The notes beneath the pieces were generated by a model. It saw nothing but the letters and a program-made list of their open reading frames with translations. It was not told where the DNA came from and made no database searches. A DNA stretch of 64,000 bases from Actibacterium mucosum KCTC 23349 (GTDB lineage: Bacteria > Pseudomonadota > Alphaproteobacteria > Rhodobacterales > Rhodobacteraceae), in assembly GCF_000647975.1 (NCBI RefSeq), contig NZ_JFKE01000002.1, positions 62,001 to 126,000 on the forward strand, written 5' to 3'. Both the position numbers and the translations under genes were made by a program. Shown here in pieces: positions 25,567 through 33,469 of this stretch. Each line of letters opens with the position of its first letter. The stretch's first letter is position 1.

Positions 25567-26144
25567 CAGTTTGTCTGCGGCGCTGGAAAGGTCTCTCCGG
25601 CGGTGTCTCTGTTGACGTCAAGCAATTCGAAATCGGTGATCCGCCAAGCCCCCTCAACAGGGGAAACCGTCAGGTCGGCGCTGTAGGTGTTTCCCCGCAC
25701 ATGCAAATGCTCGGAATGGCCCACGGTGCCGATGACCTGCCACGAAGCATCGATAATCAGTGCGCTGTTCTCATGCGCAACCTGTGTGTTCAGAAGCTTG
25801 ATCTCGTGGATTGTTTGATCGGCCTCTTCCAAGCCGCCCCCTTTCATGGCACCCACGCGCTCCAGATAGAGGTATTCCAACGCGTCGCCATGCGTCACGC
25901 TCGCCAAAGTGTCATAGATCGCGTTTTCCTGCGTCTCGCCAAAGGCCTCGTACACCACCAGCAATAGCGCAGGCGTTAGCCTCCAAAACTCTGCCTGCGC
26001 ATCCCGGATCGTGAGCGGATCGAGGCCCGGGGCGGAATAGGCGTCGGTCTGCGAAATCTGCGCAGCCCGGGGCCAGACAACAGCAACCGCAGCCGCCAAA
26101 ACGCCGACCAAAGCAAGTGCCGCAATTATGTGTTTGGGTTTCAC
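25566..26144 (-). CDS. membrane-anchored periplasmic protein with HSEHLH motif
   Basis: A 192-residue protein of unrecognised family, first gene of the metal operon. One N-terminal helix (residues 5-24) is followed by a periplasmic domain resembling a small NTF2- or cystatin-like fold by alternating strand pattern. The histidine cluster HSEHLH at 143-148 and further His at 85, 113 and 124 could bind metal. The stop codon overlaps the ATPase start. No function can be read from the sequence alone. Confidence 0.72.
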   Translation of the reverse strand: MKPKHIIAALALVGVLAAAVAVVWPRAAQISQTDAYSAPGLDPLTIRDAQAEFWRLTPALLLVVYEAFGETQENAIYDTLASVTHGDALEYLYLERVGAMKGGGLEEADQTIHEIKLLNTQVAHENSALIIDASWQVIGTVGHSEHLHVRGNTYSADLTVSPVEGAWRITDFELLDVNRDTAGETFPAPQTN

Positions 26145-26609
26145 GGATGAGACTCGAACAAAACCTGTTGGATCGTCGGGTAACCTGTTCCAGATACATC
26201 AGGATTGCAAGCGCTGCGTTGGTTCGGGACCCGCCTAATCCGCCTTGGATCGGTGTCGATAATGACAACGTGCAAGAACCGGCAAATGCCCGACCCTGTG
26301 TCGTGCAAAACCATACGTGCCCCTTGGGGCTTGCCATCCATCCGCTGCCCGGCAGCGCATGTTTAACCTAAGGCACACGGTCTTGCTAACCAGTCTCTGG
26401 TCGCTGACTCCGGCTTGGAACGAGTAGCACCGGTCAGATCCAAGTATTGCAAACTCGTACCCTGGGAATTCCAAACAGAGACTACGGCTTGAAATTGGCC
26501 GGATATGAACTCACGTTCGCGTCTCTGTCGGAAATCCGGTATGGCAAGCCTCGGAAACCACGCCATAATACCCGGGCAGTCTCTCGTCAGCTGAAAATAA
26601 GGAAGTGCG
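26145..26609. other. 465-bp gap upstream of the metal operon
   Basis: No supported gene. It must contain the promoter of the metal operon (minus strand). I looked for a Zur-type TTATAA palindrome, a Fur box and a known cobalt/nickel or cobalamin riboswitch and found none. Short ORFs here have no ribosome-binding sites or family resemblance. Confidence 0.5.
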
Positions 26610-26684
26610 TGGCTGGGGTGGTAGGATTCGAACCTACGATACACGGTACCAAAAACCGCTGCCTTACCACTTGGCTACACCCCA
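26610..26684 (-). tRNA. tRNA-Gln (TTG)
   Basis: Read on the minus strand, the 75-base gene has a 7-bp acceptor stem TGGGGTG/CACCCCA, discriminator G and encoded CCA. The anticodon arm is GCGGT-TTTTGGT-ACCGT with anticodon TTG, and the T arm contains GGTTCGAATCC. All cloverleaf stems pair apart from one G-T at the base of the anticodon stem. Confidence 0.97.
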
Positions 26685-26777
26685 ACGGTGGGCGGTTATC
26701 TACGCCGGACTGACGCACGCTGCAAGAGCCTTGGGCGAAAAAATCCGCCCTAAGGTGCAGTTTTTTCCGCAGGCCGT

Positions 26778-27611
26778 TTACAGGCGTATCGGGGCTGCTT
26801 TGGCGACCTTGTCCAGCGCCATCAGCGTGGCCAGAACCGTAGGCATATCGTCCAGCCGGATCATGTTGGGGCCGTCGGATGGGGCGTTGTCCGGGTCTTC
26901 GTGGGTTTCGAGGAAAACAGCGCCGATCCCCAGAGCCACCGCCGCGCGGGCCAGAACAGGTGCAAATTCGCGCTGGCCGCCCGAGCTGCCGCCCAATCCG
27001 CCGGGGCTGGCCACCGCATGGGTGGCGTCCATAACCACAGGATAGCCGGTCTTGGCCATCTCGGGCAGCGACCGCATATCCGCCACCAGGGCATTATAGC
27101 CGAAAGACACGCCGCGTTCGGTCAGCAGGATCCGTTCGTTGCCGGTGCTTTCCACCTTGTCCACCACGTTGACCATGTCCCAGGGCGCCAGGAACTGACC
27201 CTTTTTCACGTTCACCGCCGCGCCGCTTTCCCCCGCGGCCAGCAACAGATCGGTCTGGCGGCACAGGAAGGCGGGGATTTGCAGAATGTCCACGGCCTGC
27301 GCTGCAACGGCGCATTGGTCGGGCGCGTGCACGTCGGTCAGCACCGGCACGTCCAGGCGCGTGCGGATCTCTGCCAGCGTGTCCAGGCCCGCCTCTATCC
27401 CCAACCCGCGCTTGCCCGACAGCGACGTGCGGTTGGCCTTGTCATAGGACGCTTTGAACACATATTGCGCGCCCACAGCCGCGCAGGCCTCTTTCATCCG
27501 GGCGCCGATCATCAGCGCATGGTCAAGCGATTCCAGCTGGCAGGGGCCCGCGATCACCGTCAGCGGCTTGTCGTTGCCAACGGTCAGCGCCCCAATCTCT
27601 ACCGATTTCAT
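26778..27611 (-). CDS. kdsA: 3-deoxy-8-phosphooctulonate (KDO 8-P) synthase
   Basis: A 277-residue cytosolic enzyme condensing arabinose 5-phosphate and phosphoenolpyruvate to KDO 8-phosphate. Family landmarks are IAGPCQLES, FKASYDKANRTS, GLGIEAGLDTL, PVLTDVHAPDQ and FLETHEDPDNAPSDGPNM. Length and ends are as usual. The gene begins directly after the capsule export gene stop, suggesting that KDO made here feeds a capsule linker as well as lipopolysaccharide. Confidence 0.96.
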   Translation of the reverse strand: MKSVEIGALTVGNDKPLTVIAGPCQLESLDHALMIGARMKEACAAVGAQYVFKASYDKANRTSLSGKRGLGIEAGLDTLAEIRTRLDVPVLTDVHAPDQCAVAAQAVDILQIPAFLCRQTDLLLAAGESGAAVNVKKGQFLAPWDMVNVVDKVESTGNERILLTERGVSFGYNALVADMRSLPEMAKTGYPVVMDATHAVASPGGLGGSSGGQREFAPVLARAAVALGIGAVFLETHEDPDNAPSDGPNMIRLDDMPTVLATLMALDKVAKAAPIRL

Positions 27612-29246
27612 TTATGCCGATACCTGTTCTCTGAGGATGGAGGCCGTCATCGAGATCATCAGGAAGATACCGCCGAAGATCAAGAAAGCCATAAGCGTGT
27701 TTTCAAAGGCGCGTGGATAGGTGGCCTCGTCCGGGGCCACGGGATCCACGCCGCGCGACAGATAGCGCGACTGGCGGTTGGCTTCAATCCGGGCTGTTTC
27801 CATCTGTTGCGTTGCCGCTTGCTGCATCAGTTGTCGATTGGCCAGATCGGCCTCTGCAATCCGCAATTCTGCAGCAACCCGAGCCAGAGAGTCAGTCCCC
27901 TGCGAGCTTTGCGTCAGCGAGCTCCGCAATTCCTCAATCAACGTTTCAAGGCGTGCAATGTCGCCTTCGACGCCGTTCACACGCGCCTGGTTGGGCCGTG
28001 CGTTGTCCAGCAATTGCTGCAGTTGAAGGCGTTTTTCGCGCAGTTGTAACTCGAACGTGCTGATTTGCCCCATCAAGGCGCTAACCTCGGTTGTCGGGTC
28101 AAACACCCCCATCCGTTCTTGCAGGCTCAATACACGCGCCTGGGCTTCCTGAACCCGCGCATCCGCGTCGTTGAAACTTTGAAGGGCGCCGGCCATCTGA
28201 TCCTCGCGCAAGCGCTGGGTCTGGCTGTCGACGCGTTGCTCGGCGTATGAAATCAGAGCGTCTGAAAAGGCAGCCGAGATGTCTGGATCGGCCGCGATAA
28301 CCTCCATCTTCAGCACGCCTTCGGTTGGGTCATAGCCGATTTTGACCTTCTTCTTGTAGACCCGATAGGCGGCCTCGTTCGAAGCGCCTTCCTCCAGCCG
28401 TTGCAACGAGTCAATTTGCGGCTGGCTGAAATGTGCTTTGAAGCCCAGATCGGCATCCAGTCTTTGCATCGCGTCGCGCGACTGCAAGTAACCCTGAACC
28501 AAAATCGAATCCTGACTTGTTGCCAGCCCACTGCCTCCAAACAGGTTTCCCAATCCCCCGGCTCCGGCGGTTTCGTTTGTCTGAATGATCATTTCAGAAT
28601 GCGTCGCGTACATCGGCGTGGCGATGTTATAGTAATAGTAGCTGGTCAAAACCGACGGCAGGCAGACAAAAACCAGCAATCGTGCAAACATCAGCGCGGT
28701 TTTGCGGCGGCGCCTGCGCGCGATATCTACCTGAATTTGGCGCACCTGATCCGCGGCAGAGGAGGGGGGCGCAACGTGGGTCGATGGCAGGTTCTGTGCG
28801 GGGGCTGCGACGGTCTGTGGCAGTTGCACATTGTCCGTGGGGGCGTCGGGCTTGCCTTGCTCGTTCACCACAAGCTCCAGCATGTTCAGCCGCTGAAACG
28901 GGTCGATGCCGCGTTGGCGCAGCTGGCGCACGGCGTCAAAGTCCGAAATTGGCGACAATCCGTGTTTTTGCGCCACGCGGCGCGCCATGCGCAATTGCCG
29001 CCCGGTCAAACCTTCCTTGCGGATTTCGGCAATCTCGGCCTCGGGATCTGCGGTTTGCGGGGCAGGGGGCGCGGGTTGCGGCTGTGGCTGTGCTGGGCGG
29101 GCCTGCTGCGGGGTTGTTTGCGTCGGTTGTGGCGTCTCTGCCGGCTGCTGCGGTTGCGTTGTTGCGCCCACCGCCGGACGGGCGGCAGCGGCAACAGGGC
29201 TGCTGCGGCGGATGCGAAACTTTTTAGCTTTGGGTTTCGTAGTCAT
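27612..29246 (-). CDS. kpsE: capsule polysaccharide export inner-membrane protein with extended N-terminus
   Basis: A 544-residue protein of the KpsE/CtrB/BexC polysaccharide co-polymerase group. Two membrane helices (about 195-218 and 518-540) flank a periplasmic coiled-coil region (about 330-490, rich in Gln, Arg and Ala). The first 180 residues are extra compared with the usual 370-400: a basic start (KKFRIRRSS), a Pro/Gln/Ala-rich linker, a helical block (GRQLRMARRVAQKHGLSPIS) and a cluster of five Arg before the first helix. ATG 29246 is chosen; it overlaps the kpsT end by 23 bp, so the two are translationally linked. Confidence 0.87.
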   Translation of the reverse strand: MTTKPKAKKFRIRRSSPVAAAARPAVGATTQPQQPAETPQPTQTTPQQARPAQPQPQPAPPAPQTADPEAEIAEIRKEGLTGRQLRMARRVAQKHGLSPISDFDAVRQLRQRGIDPFQRLNMLELVVNEQGKPDAPTDNVQLPQTVAAPAQNLPSTHVAPPSSAADQVRQIQVDIARRRRRKTALMFARLLVFVCLPSVLTSYYYYNIATPMYATHSEMIIQTNETAGAGGLGNLFGGSGLATSQDSILVQGYLQSRDAMQRLDADLGFKAHFSQPQIDSLQRLEEGASNEAAYRVYKKKVKIGYDPTEGVLKMEVIAADPDISAAFSDALISYAEQRVDSQTQRLREDQMAGALQSFNDADARVQEAQARVLSLQERMGVFDPTTEVSALMGQISTFELQLREKRLQLQQLLDNARPNQARVNGVEGDIARLETLIEELRSSLTQSSQGTDSLARVAAELRIAEADLANRQLMQQAATQQMETARIEANRQSRYLSRGVDPVAPDEATYPRAFENTLMAFLIFGGIFLMISMTASILREQVSA

Positions 29247-29883
29247 ACAGCCTCTTGGCCTCTTGCAACGTGTCAAACATATGGAACCGCCCGTCTTTCA
29301 GAACAGCGGCCGATTTACAGAACTTCTCCAGCGTCTGCGCCTGGTGAGAGACGATCACGACAGTGGCTTTTTCCAACCGTTCACGCAGGATCGCGCCTGC
29401 CTTGCGGTTGAATTCTACATCCGTGGTCGAGGGCATGCCCTCATCGATTAGGTATATGTCAAAGTCCAGCGCCAGCATAAGCGAGAAATTGAATCGCGCC
29501 TTCATACCTGCGCTGTAGGTGCCCAACGGCATGTCAAAATATTCTTCCAACCCGCACATCCAGCGCGAGAACGCCTCGACATAATCCGGGTCCAACCCAT
29601 AAAGCCGCGCGATATAGCGGGCGTTTTCGGTGCCCGTATGCTTGGCCACCACACCGCCCATAAAGCCCAGTGGGAACGAGATCTTGCAGCCGCGGGTGAT
29701 CGTGCCTTCGTCCGGTTTTTCCAGCCCGGCCATCATGTTGATCAGCGTGGTTTTGCCCGTGCCATTCGGCGCAAGGATGCCCAGCGAATTGCCAAGCTCC
29801 ACCCGGAAAGAGGCGCGATCAAGGATTACCTTGCGCTGCTTTCCCGTCCAGAATGACTTGCTGACCTGGTTGAACTCGATCAT
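29224..29883 (-). CDS. kpsT: capsule polysaccharide ABC transporter ATP-binding protein
   Basis: A 219-residue ATPase with P-loop GILAPNGTGKTTL (about 38-49), a KpsT/CtrD-like segment SFPLGFMGGVVAKHTGTENA, the signature YSAGMKARFNFSLMLALDFD and Walker B IYLIDEGM. The partner permease (kpsM) is not in the window, so it must be elsewhere. First gene of kpsT-kpsE-kdsA. Confidence 0.92.
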   Translation of the reverse strand: MIEFNQVSKSFWTGKQRKVILDRASFRVELGNSLGILAPNGTGKTTLINMMAGLEKPDEGTITRGCKISFPLGFMGGVVAKHTGTENARYIARLYGLDPDYVEAFSRWMCGLEEYFDMPLGTYSAGMKARFNFSLMLALDFDIYLIDEGMPSTTDVEFNRKAGAILRERLEKATVVIVSHQAQTLEKFCKSAAVLKDGRFHMFDTLQEAKRLYDYETQS

Positions 29884-29926
29884 TTGCCCTGCTGCGGCCC
29901 CGACATGTTACTCGGGTATCATGTTA

Positions 29927-29948
29927 AAATTGGAATTATTTCCAATTT
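29927..29948. promoter_or_regulatory. 9-bp inverted repeat upstream of kpsT
   Basis: AAATTGGAA and TTCCAATTT are perfect inverted arms separated by four bases, 43 bp upstream of the kpsT start codon in an AT-rich stretch. Position and symmetry suggest a dimeric repressor site or the base of a promoter. The binding protein is unknown. Confidence 0.5.
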
Positions 29949-29993
29949 GACAACATTGCCCGGGAATTTTGCGAACATTATGTCGGAACGGTG

Positions 29994-30022
29994 TCGAAAA
30001 GCCAATCTTGTTGGCTTTCCGA
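29994..30022 (-). terminator. putative terminator after nhaA
   Basis: On the minus strand TCGGAAAGCCAACAAGATTGG continues into CTTTTCGA: an 8-bp stem AAAGCCAA/TTGGCTTT extended past one mismatch, with a T-run in the 3' arm, 30 bp after the nhaA stop codon. Confidence 0.6.
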
Positions 30023-30051
30023 CGTCATTTTCACTGGATTTGAGGCGATCC

Positions 30052-31335
30052 TCAGGTGTCGCGTTTCTCGACGCGCAACACCCGGCCCGCGATGATCGCC
30101 AGGATCGCGGCGGCGAAGCTGAACAAAGCCCCCATCTTCGCGGCATCCTGAACACTGAGGCCTTCCAGAACCACGCCACTGTCAAATGCCACGGCGGCGA
30201 TGAACAGCGACACGGTGAACCCGATGGCGGCAACAAAGCCGATCACGATCAGGTCCACGGTACGCATCCCTGCAGGCAGGCCCAGCTTCAGCACATGCGC
30301 ACCAAAGGCGCCGAACAGGTAGATCCCCACCGGCTTGCCGATGATCAGGCCCGCCAGAACCAGCCAAGTCGGCGATCCGATCGACGAGAACTCGACCCCG
30401 GCATTGGCCAGCCCAAAGAAGAACAGCACGATCTGCACAAAGCCGGCCAGCTTGTGTTCGATATAGTTCAACAAGTCGGTCAGGTGTGTTTCGGCCTCGG
30501 CGAAGATACCGAAGGCGCGGTCAGCATGCGGGATGGCTGGAACCACCGGCAACAGGCCCAGCGCGGGGTGAATACCGGCCTCCTGAAAGCCGTACCAGCT
30601 TGCAGCAGCAGCGATCAGGTAGGGCCAGAACGACAGGTTCTTACGGACCCAGGTCGACCGTTTGCGCAGTTGGTCGCCCCGATCCATTCGGCGCGGCAGC
30701 CAGTTGAACAGGACATAAACCGCCAAAGCCGCACCAAAAGACAGGCCCAGCCATTCCGGGGCCAGCGGCAGGTTGGGGTCAGGATAGAAGATCGCCAGGA
30801 TGATCAGGCCGGCCGCGTCATCGGCAATGGCCAGCAGCAGCAGGAACCGCACCGCCGGGTGGCCGGCGCCAAAGATGAAACGGCCCACGAGGTACGAGAA
30901 CGCAATGTCCGTCGCTGTCGGGATGGCCCAACCGCGTGAGACTGCGGTGAACGTGTCCGAACCAAGAAAGGCAGCCAGGCCCAGATACACAGCAATCGGG
31001 CCGAACATGCCGCCAGCGGTCGCGATCAGGGGCGTTGCGGCTTTTTTACCGCGCAGCGAGCCGTTCTTCAGGATCACGGCCTCCCACACCTCTTTCGCCG
31101 CAATGGCAAAGAAGAACGCCATCAGCACATCGTTGATCAGGTAATGCAGGGTCAGCGTACGGTGAACGTGGCCGTCTTCCACGTGGGCGTGCCCGATCCA
31201 TGCATGATCCCACAGCACCATTTCAACAAAATCGTGGTAGCTGTGCGCATCCACATTTGCCCAGACCAACGCAATCAACGCGCCTGCAATCAGCAGTAGC
31301 GAATAGTTGGTGATAAAGTTCCAGACCCTGTACAT
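30052..31335 (-). CDS. nhaA: Na+/H+ antiporter NhaA
   Basis: A 427-residue inner-membrane antiporter with about 12 helices. The transport-site pair is in AIADDAAGLI and the early block YLINDVLMAFFFAIAAKEV is diagnostic. I take ATG 31335, 6 bp downstream of GGGGGAG; the ATG 14 codons earlier has no such site. A His-rich loop near residue 60 (HAWIGHAHVEDGHVHR) may sit at the periplasmic face. Roseobacters use NhaA for sodium and pH homeostasis in seawater. Confidence 0.95.
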   Translation of the reverse strand: MYRVWNFITNYSLLLIAGALIALVWANVDAHSYHDFVEMVLWDHAWIGHAHVEDGHVHRTLTLHYLINDVLMAFFFAIAAKEVWEAVILKNGSLRGKKAATPLIATAGGMFGPIAVYLGLAAFLGSDTFTAVSRGWAIPTATDIAFSYLVGRFIFGAGHPAVRFLLLLAIADDAAGLIILAIFYPDPNLPLAPEWLGLSFGAALAVYVLFNWLPRRMDRGDQLRKRSTWVRKNLSFWPYLIAAAASWYGFQEAGIHPALGLLPVVPAIPHADRAFGIFAEAETHLTDLLNYIEHKLAGFVQIVLFFFGLANAGVEFSSIGSPTWLVLAGLIIGKPVGIYLFGAFGAHVLKLGLPAGMRTVDLIVIGFVAAIGFTVSLFIAAVAFDSGVVLEGLSVQDAAKMGALFSFAAAILAIIAGRVLRVEKRDT

Positions 31336-31417
31336 GTGGCGCGCGCTCCCCCAATGGCTTCGATGTTGCGGTTGCAAATAGTCGAAACCAAAGGAAGGAG
31401 CAACTGCGGGAAAGTGC

Positions 31418-32455
31418 TTAAGCGATCGCGGCCCAGCTGATGCCCGCTAACACCGCGCCGATCAGGGCAAATCCCAGATATGCGCCAAAAACGCGGGGCT
31501 TCACCAGGGCCCAGACCGCGATGGCCGCCGGAATGGAACTGATGCCGCCCGCGATGACAAAGGACATCGCCGCGCCCGGGCTCATGCCTTGATCCAGCAG
31601 GGTCGACACCAGCGGCACCGCGGCATAACCGTTCAGATAGGCCGGCCCCCCCACAATCGCACCCAGAAGGATCGGCTGCAGCCCATTGCCCCCCAGCACG
31701 GTGGCGATCATCTCGGCCGGGACATAGCGCACCATCAGCGCCTCGAACAGATAGGCCAACAGCAGCCATTTGCCCAGGAACAGCGCGTTTTCCACCGCGG
31801 TGTCGCGGAAGGTCTTGTTGCGCGCGCTGTCGCCCCAGAATTTCCAGACCGGCTTGCCCGAGAAGGGCGAGGGCCCGCAGCCACAGCCAGAGGTCTTGGC
31901 GCCACCCTTCAGCGGGTCGGCAAAAAGCGGGCTGCGTGCCAACAAGGCCGTGGCCGTACCACCCAGCAGCCCGATCCCAACCGCCGATGCCGTCTTGGCA
32001 ACCGCAAAGGCAAATCCCAGTTCGCCCGCGGTGATCGTGAACATCGCCGGGTCCATCAGGGGCGAGGCCAGCCAGAACGCCATCACCGCCCCCAGCGGCG
32101 CACCCATGGCCAGCATCGCGGCGATGAACGGGATCACCTCGCACGAGCAAAACGGCGACAACCCGCCCAGCAGCGCGGCCAAAACGATCATCCGCGCTTG
32201 GTTGCCCTCGAATGCGCGGGCCAGCAGGCTCTCGGCGCCGGTGGCTTTCATATAGGCCACCGCCATCACCGCAAAGGCGATGAACGGCGCTGTGTTGGCA
32301 AAGGCTTTGGCCGCAAAGCTGATCGTCGGCCACAGAGCCACCGGATCAAGGATCGCCACCAGAACCGGGATCATGATCACAGCCAGCAGGGCCTTGTCCG
32401 TGCGACGCCACAATTCGGCAATTCGGGACGGGCGGGGAGAGGAAATTTCAGCCAT
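31418..32455 (-). CDS. DUF318/ArsP-type permease
   Basis: A 345-residue membrane protein of the YraQ/ArsP permease family, with about eight to ten helices. GLSPFCSCEVIPFIAAMLAM holds the paired-cysteine motif, and SGCGCGPSP forms a second Cys-rich loop near residue 190; thiol groups of this kind bind trivalent arsenicals in ArsP. ATG 32455 overlaps the ArsR stop by 8 bp, so the pair is co-expressed and the substrate is probably a metalloid or thiol-reactive compound. An ATG 12 codons earlier is possible but lies deeper in arsR. Confidence 0.87.
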   Translation of the reverse strand: MAEISSPRPSRIAELWRRTDKALLAVIMIPVLVAILDPVALWPTISFAAKAFANTAPFIAFAVMAVAYMKATGAESLLARAFEGNQARMIVLAALLGGLSPFCSCEVIPFIAAMLAMGAPLGAVMAFWLASPLMDPAMFTITAGELGFAFAVAKTASAVGIGLLGGTATALLARSPLFADPLKGGAKTSGCGCGPSPFSGKPVWKFWGDSARNKTFRDTAVENALFLGKWLLLAYLFEALMVRYVPAEMIATVLGGNGLQPILLGAIVGGPAYLNGYAAVPLVSTLLDQGMSPGAAMSFVIAGGISSIPAAIAVWALVKPRVFGAYLGFALIGAVLAGISWAAIA

Positions 32456-32792
32456 CGGAAGCATCCTTGGACGGGGCTGGCGCATCGGCACAGCAGTTTT
32501 TCAAAAGGAAATCAGACAGTTCAACCATCTGGTCGTAATCGGCCGCAACGCAGATGACCGACCGGCCCTCCTTGCGTTGCCCCACCAGCCCGGCCTGCGC
32601 CAGCACTTTCATGTGATGGGTCAGGGTCGCGCCGGTGATGCCGGTGCGTTTGCCAAGCTCGCCAATGGACAGGCCCTGGTCACCGGCGCGCACCAGAATG
32701 CGCAGCACGGCCAGCCGTTGTTCCGATCCAAGCGCAGCAAAGCGCGACGCGGCAAGCGCCAAAGAGGCGTCAGAGAGGTCTTCCTGTTTCAT
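32448..32792 (-). CDS. ArsR-family transcriptional repressor
   Basis: A 114-residue winged-helix protein: ALGSEQRLAVLRILVRAG, then IGELGKRTGITGATLTHHMK (recognition helix) and a QRKEGRSVICVAAD wing. The C-terminal NCC resembles the sensing cysteine pair of alphaproteobacterial ArsR proteins that close with LTENCC. It is coupled to the DUF318 permease and should repress the pair until a thiol-reactive ligand binds. Confidence 0.9.
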   Translation of the reverse strand: MKQEDLSDASLALAASRFAALGSEQRLAVLRILVRAGDQGLSIGELGKRTGITGATLTHHMKVLAQAGLVGQRKEGRSVICVAADYDQMVELSDFLLKNCCADAPAPSKDASDG

Positions 32793-32800
32793 GTTTCTAT

Positions 32801-32820
32801 ATTTCTAATTTTTTCGAAAT
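32801..32820. promoter_or_regulatory. probable ArsR operator
   Basis: ATTTC at 32801-32805 and GAAAT at 32816-32820 form an inverted repeat in the AT-rich gap 9 bp upstream of the arsR start codon; a further GAAAT half lies at 32849-32853. ArsR/SmtB proteins bind AT-rich inverted repeats at this position. The gap also separates the divergent UDG-like gene. Confidence 0.5.
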
Positions 32821-32869
32821 AAGTCAATCGTCATTTTGCATTTTCTCGAAATATCGCTAAGTCACTTGC

Positions 32870-33469
32870 ATGGCAGAAGATATCGACGATCTCAGGCGCG
32901 GATTGGGGGCCTGTACCCTGTGTGCGGACCGCTTTGCCGCGACGCATACCGCCCATGAACCACGCCCCGTGGTCTGGTTCCGCCCCGGTGCGCGAATCCT
33001 CATCGCCGGGCAGGCGCCGGGCGCACGGGTGCATGCGTCGGGGCGGCCGTTCACGGACCCGTCCGGCGACCGGCTGCGTGATTGGATGGGCGTGGACGAG
33101 GATACCTTTTACGACCAGTCGCGGGTGGCGATTGTGCCCATGGCCTTTTGTTTTCCCGGCTATGACGCCAAGGGCGCCGACCTGCCGCCGCCGCCCATCT
33201 GCCGCAAAACATGGCACCCGCGCATTGTTCCGGCGCTGGGAGACGTGGCGCTGACGCTGCTGGTGGGAGGCTATGCGCATAAATACCATCTGAACGCCAA
33301 AACCAATGTCACCGACACCACCGCCGCATGGCGCGATCATGCGCCGCGTGCCTTCCCCTTGCCTCATCCCTCGTGGCGGAATACGGGGTGGCTGAAGAAA
33401 AACCCGTGGTTCGAGGCCGAGCTGTTGCCCGCCCTGCGCGCCCGCGTGACCGAGGTGCTGAATGACTGA
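32870..33469 (+). CDS. uracil-DNA glycosylase-family protein
   Basis: A 199-residue protein. It opens with a CTLC pair (residues 15-18), has a UDG-like motif A ILIAGQAPGARVHASGRPF (about 43-61) and motif B PLPHPSWRN near 166. Only one further Cys (ICRKTW) is visible, so the four-cysteine iron-sulfur cluster of family-4 enzymes is probably incomplete. It may therefore not be a genuine glycosylase. It overlaps the next gene by 8 bp. Confidence 0.78.
   Translation: MAEDIDDLRRGLGACTLCADRFAATHTAHEPRPVVWFRPGARILIAGQAPGARVHASGRPFTDPSGDRLRDWMGVDEDTFYDQSRVAIVPMAFCFPGYDAKGADLPPPPICRKTWHPRIVPALGDVALTLLVGGYAHKYHLNAKTNVTDTTAAWRDHAPRAFPLPHPSWRNTGWLKKNPWFEAELLPALRARVTEVLND

Noticed and set aside
26145-26609. 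Search for Zur, Fur, cobalamin or NiCo control elements upstream of the metal operon
   Set aside because: No convincing palindrome or riboswitch core could be read.
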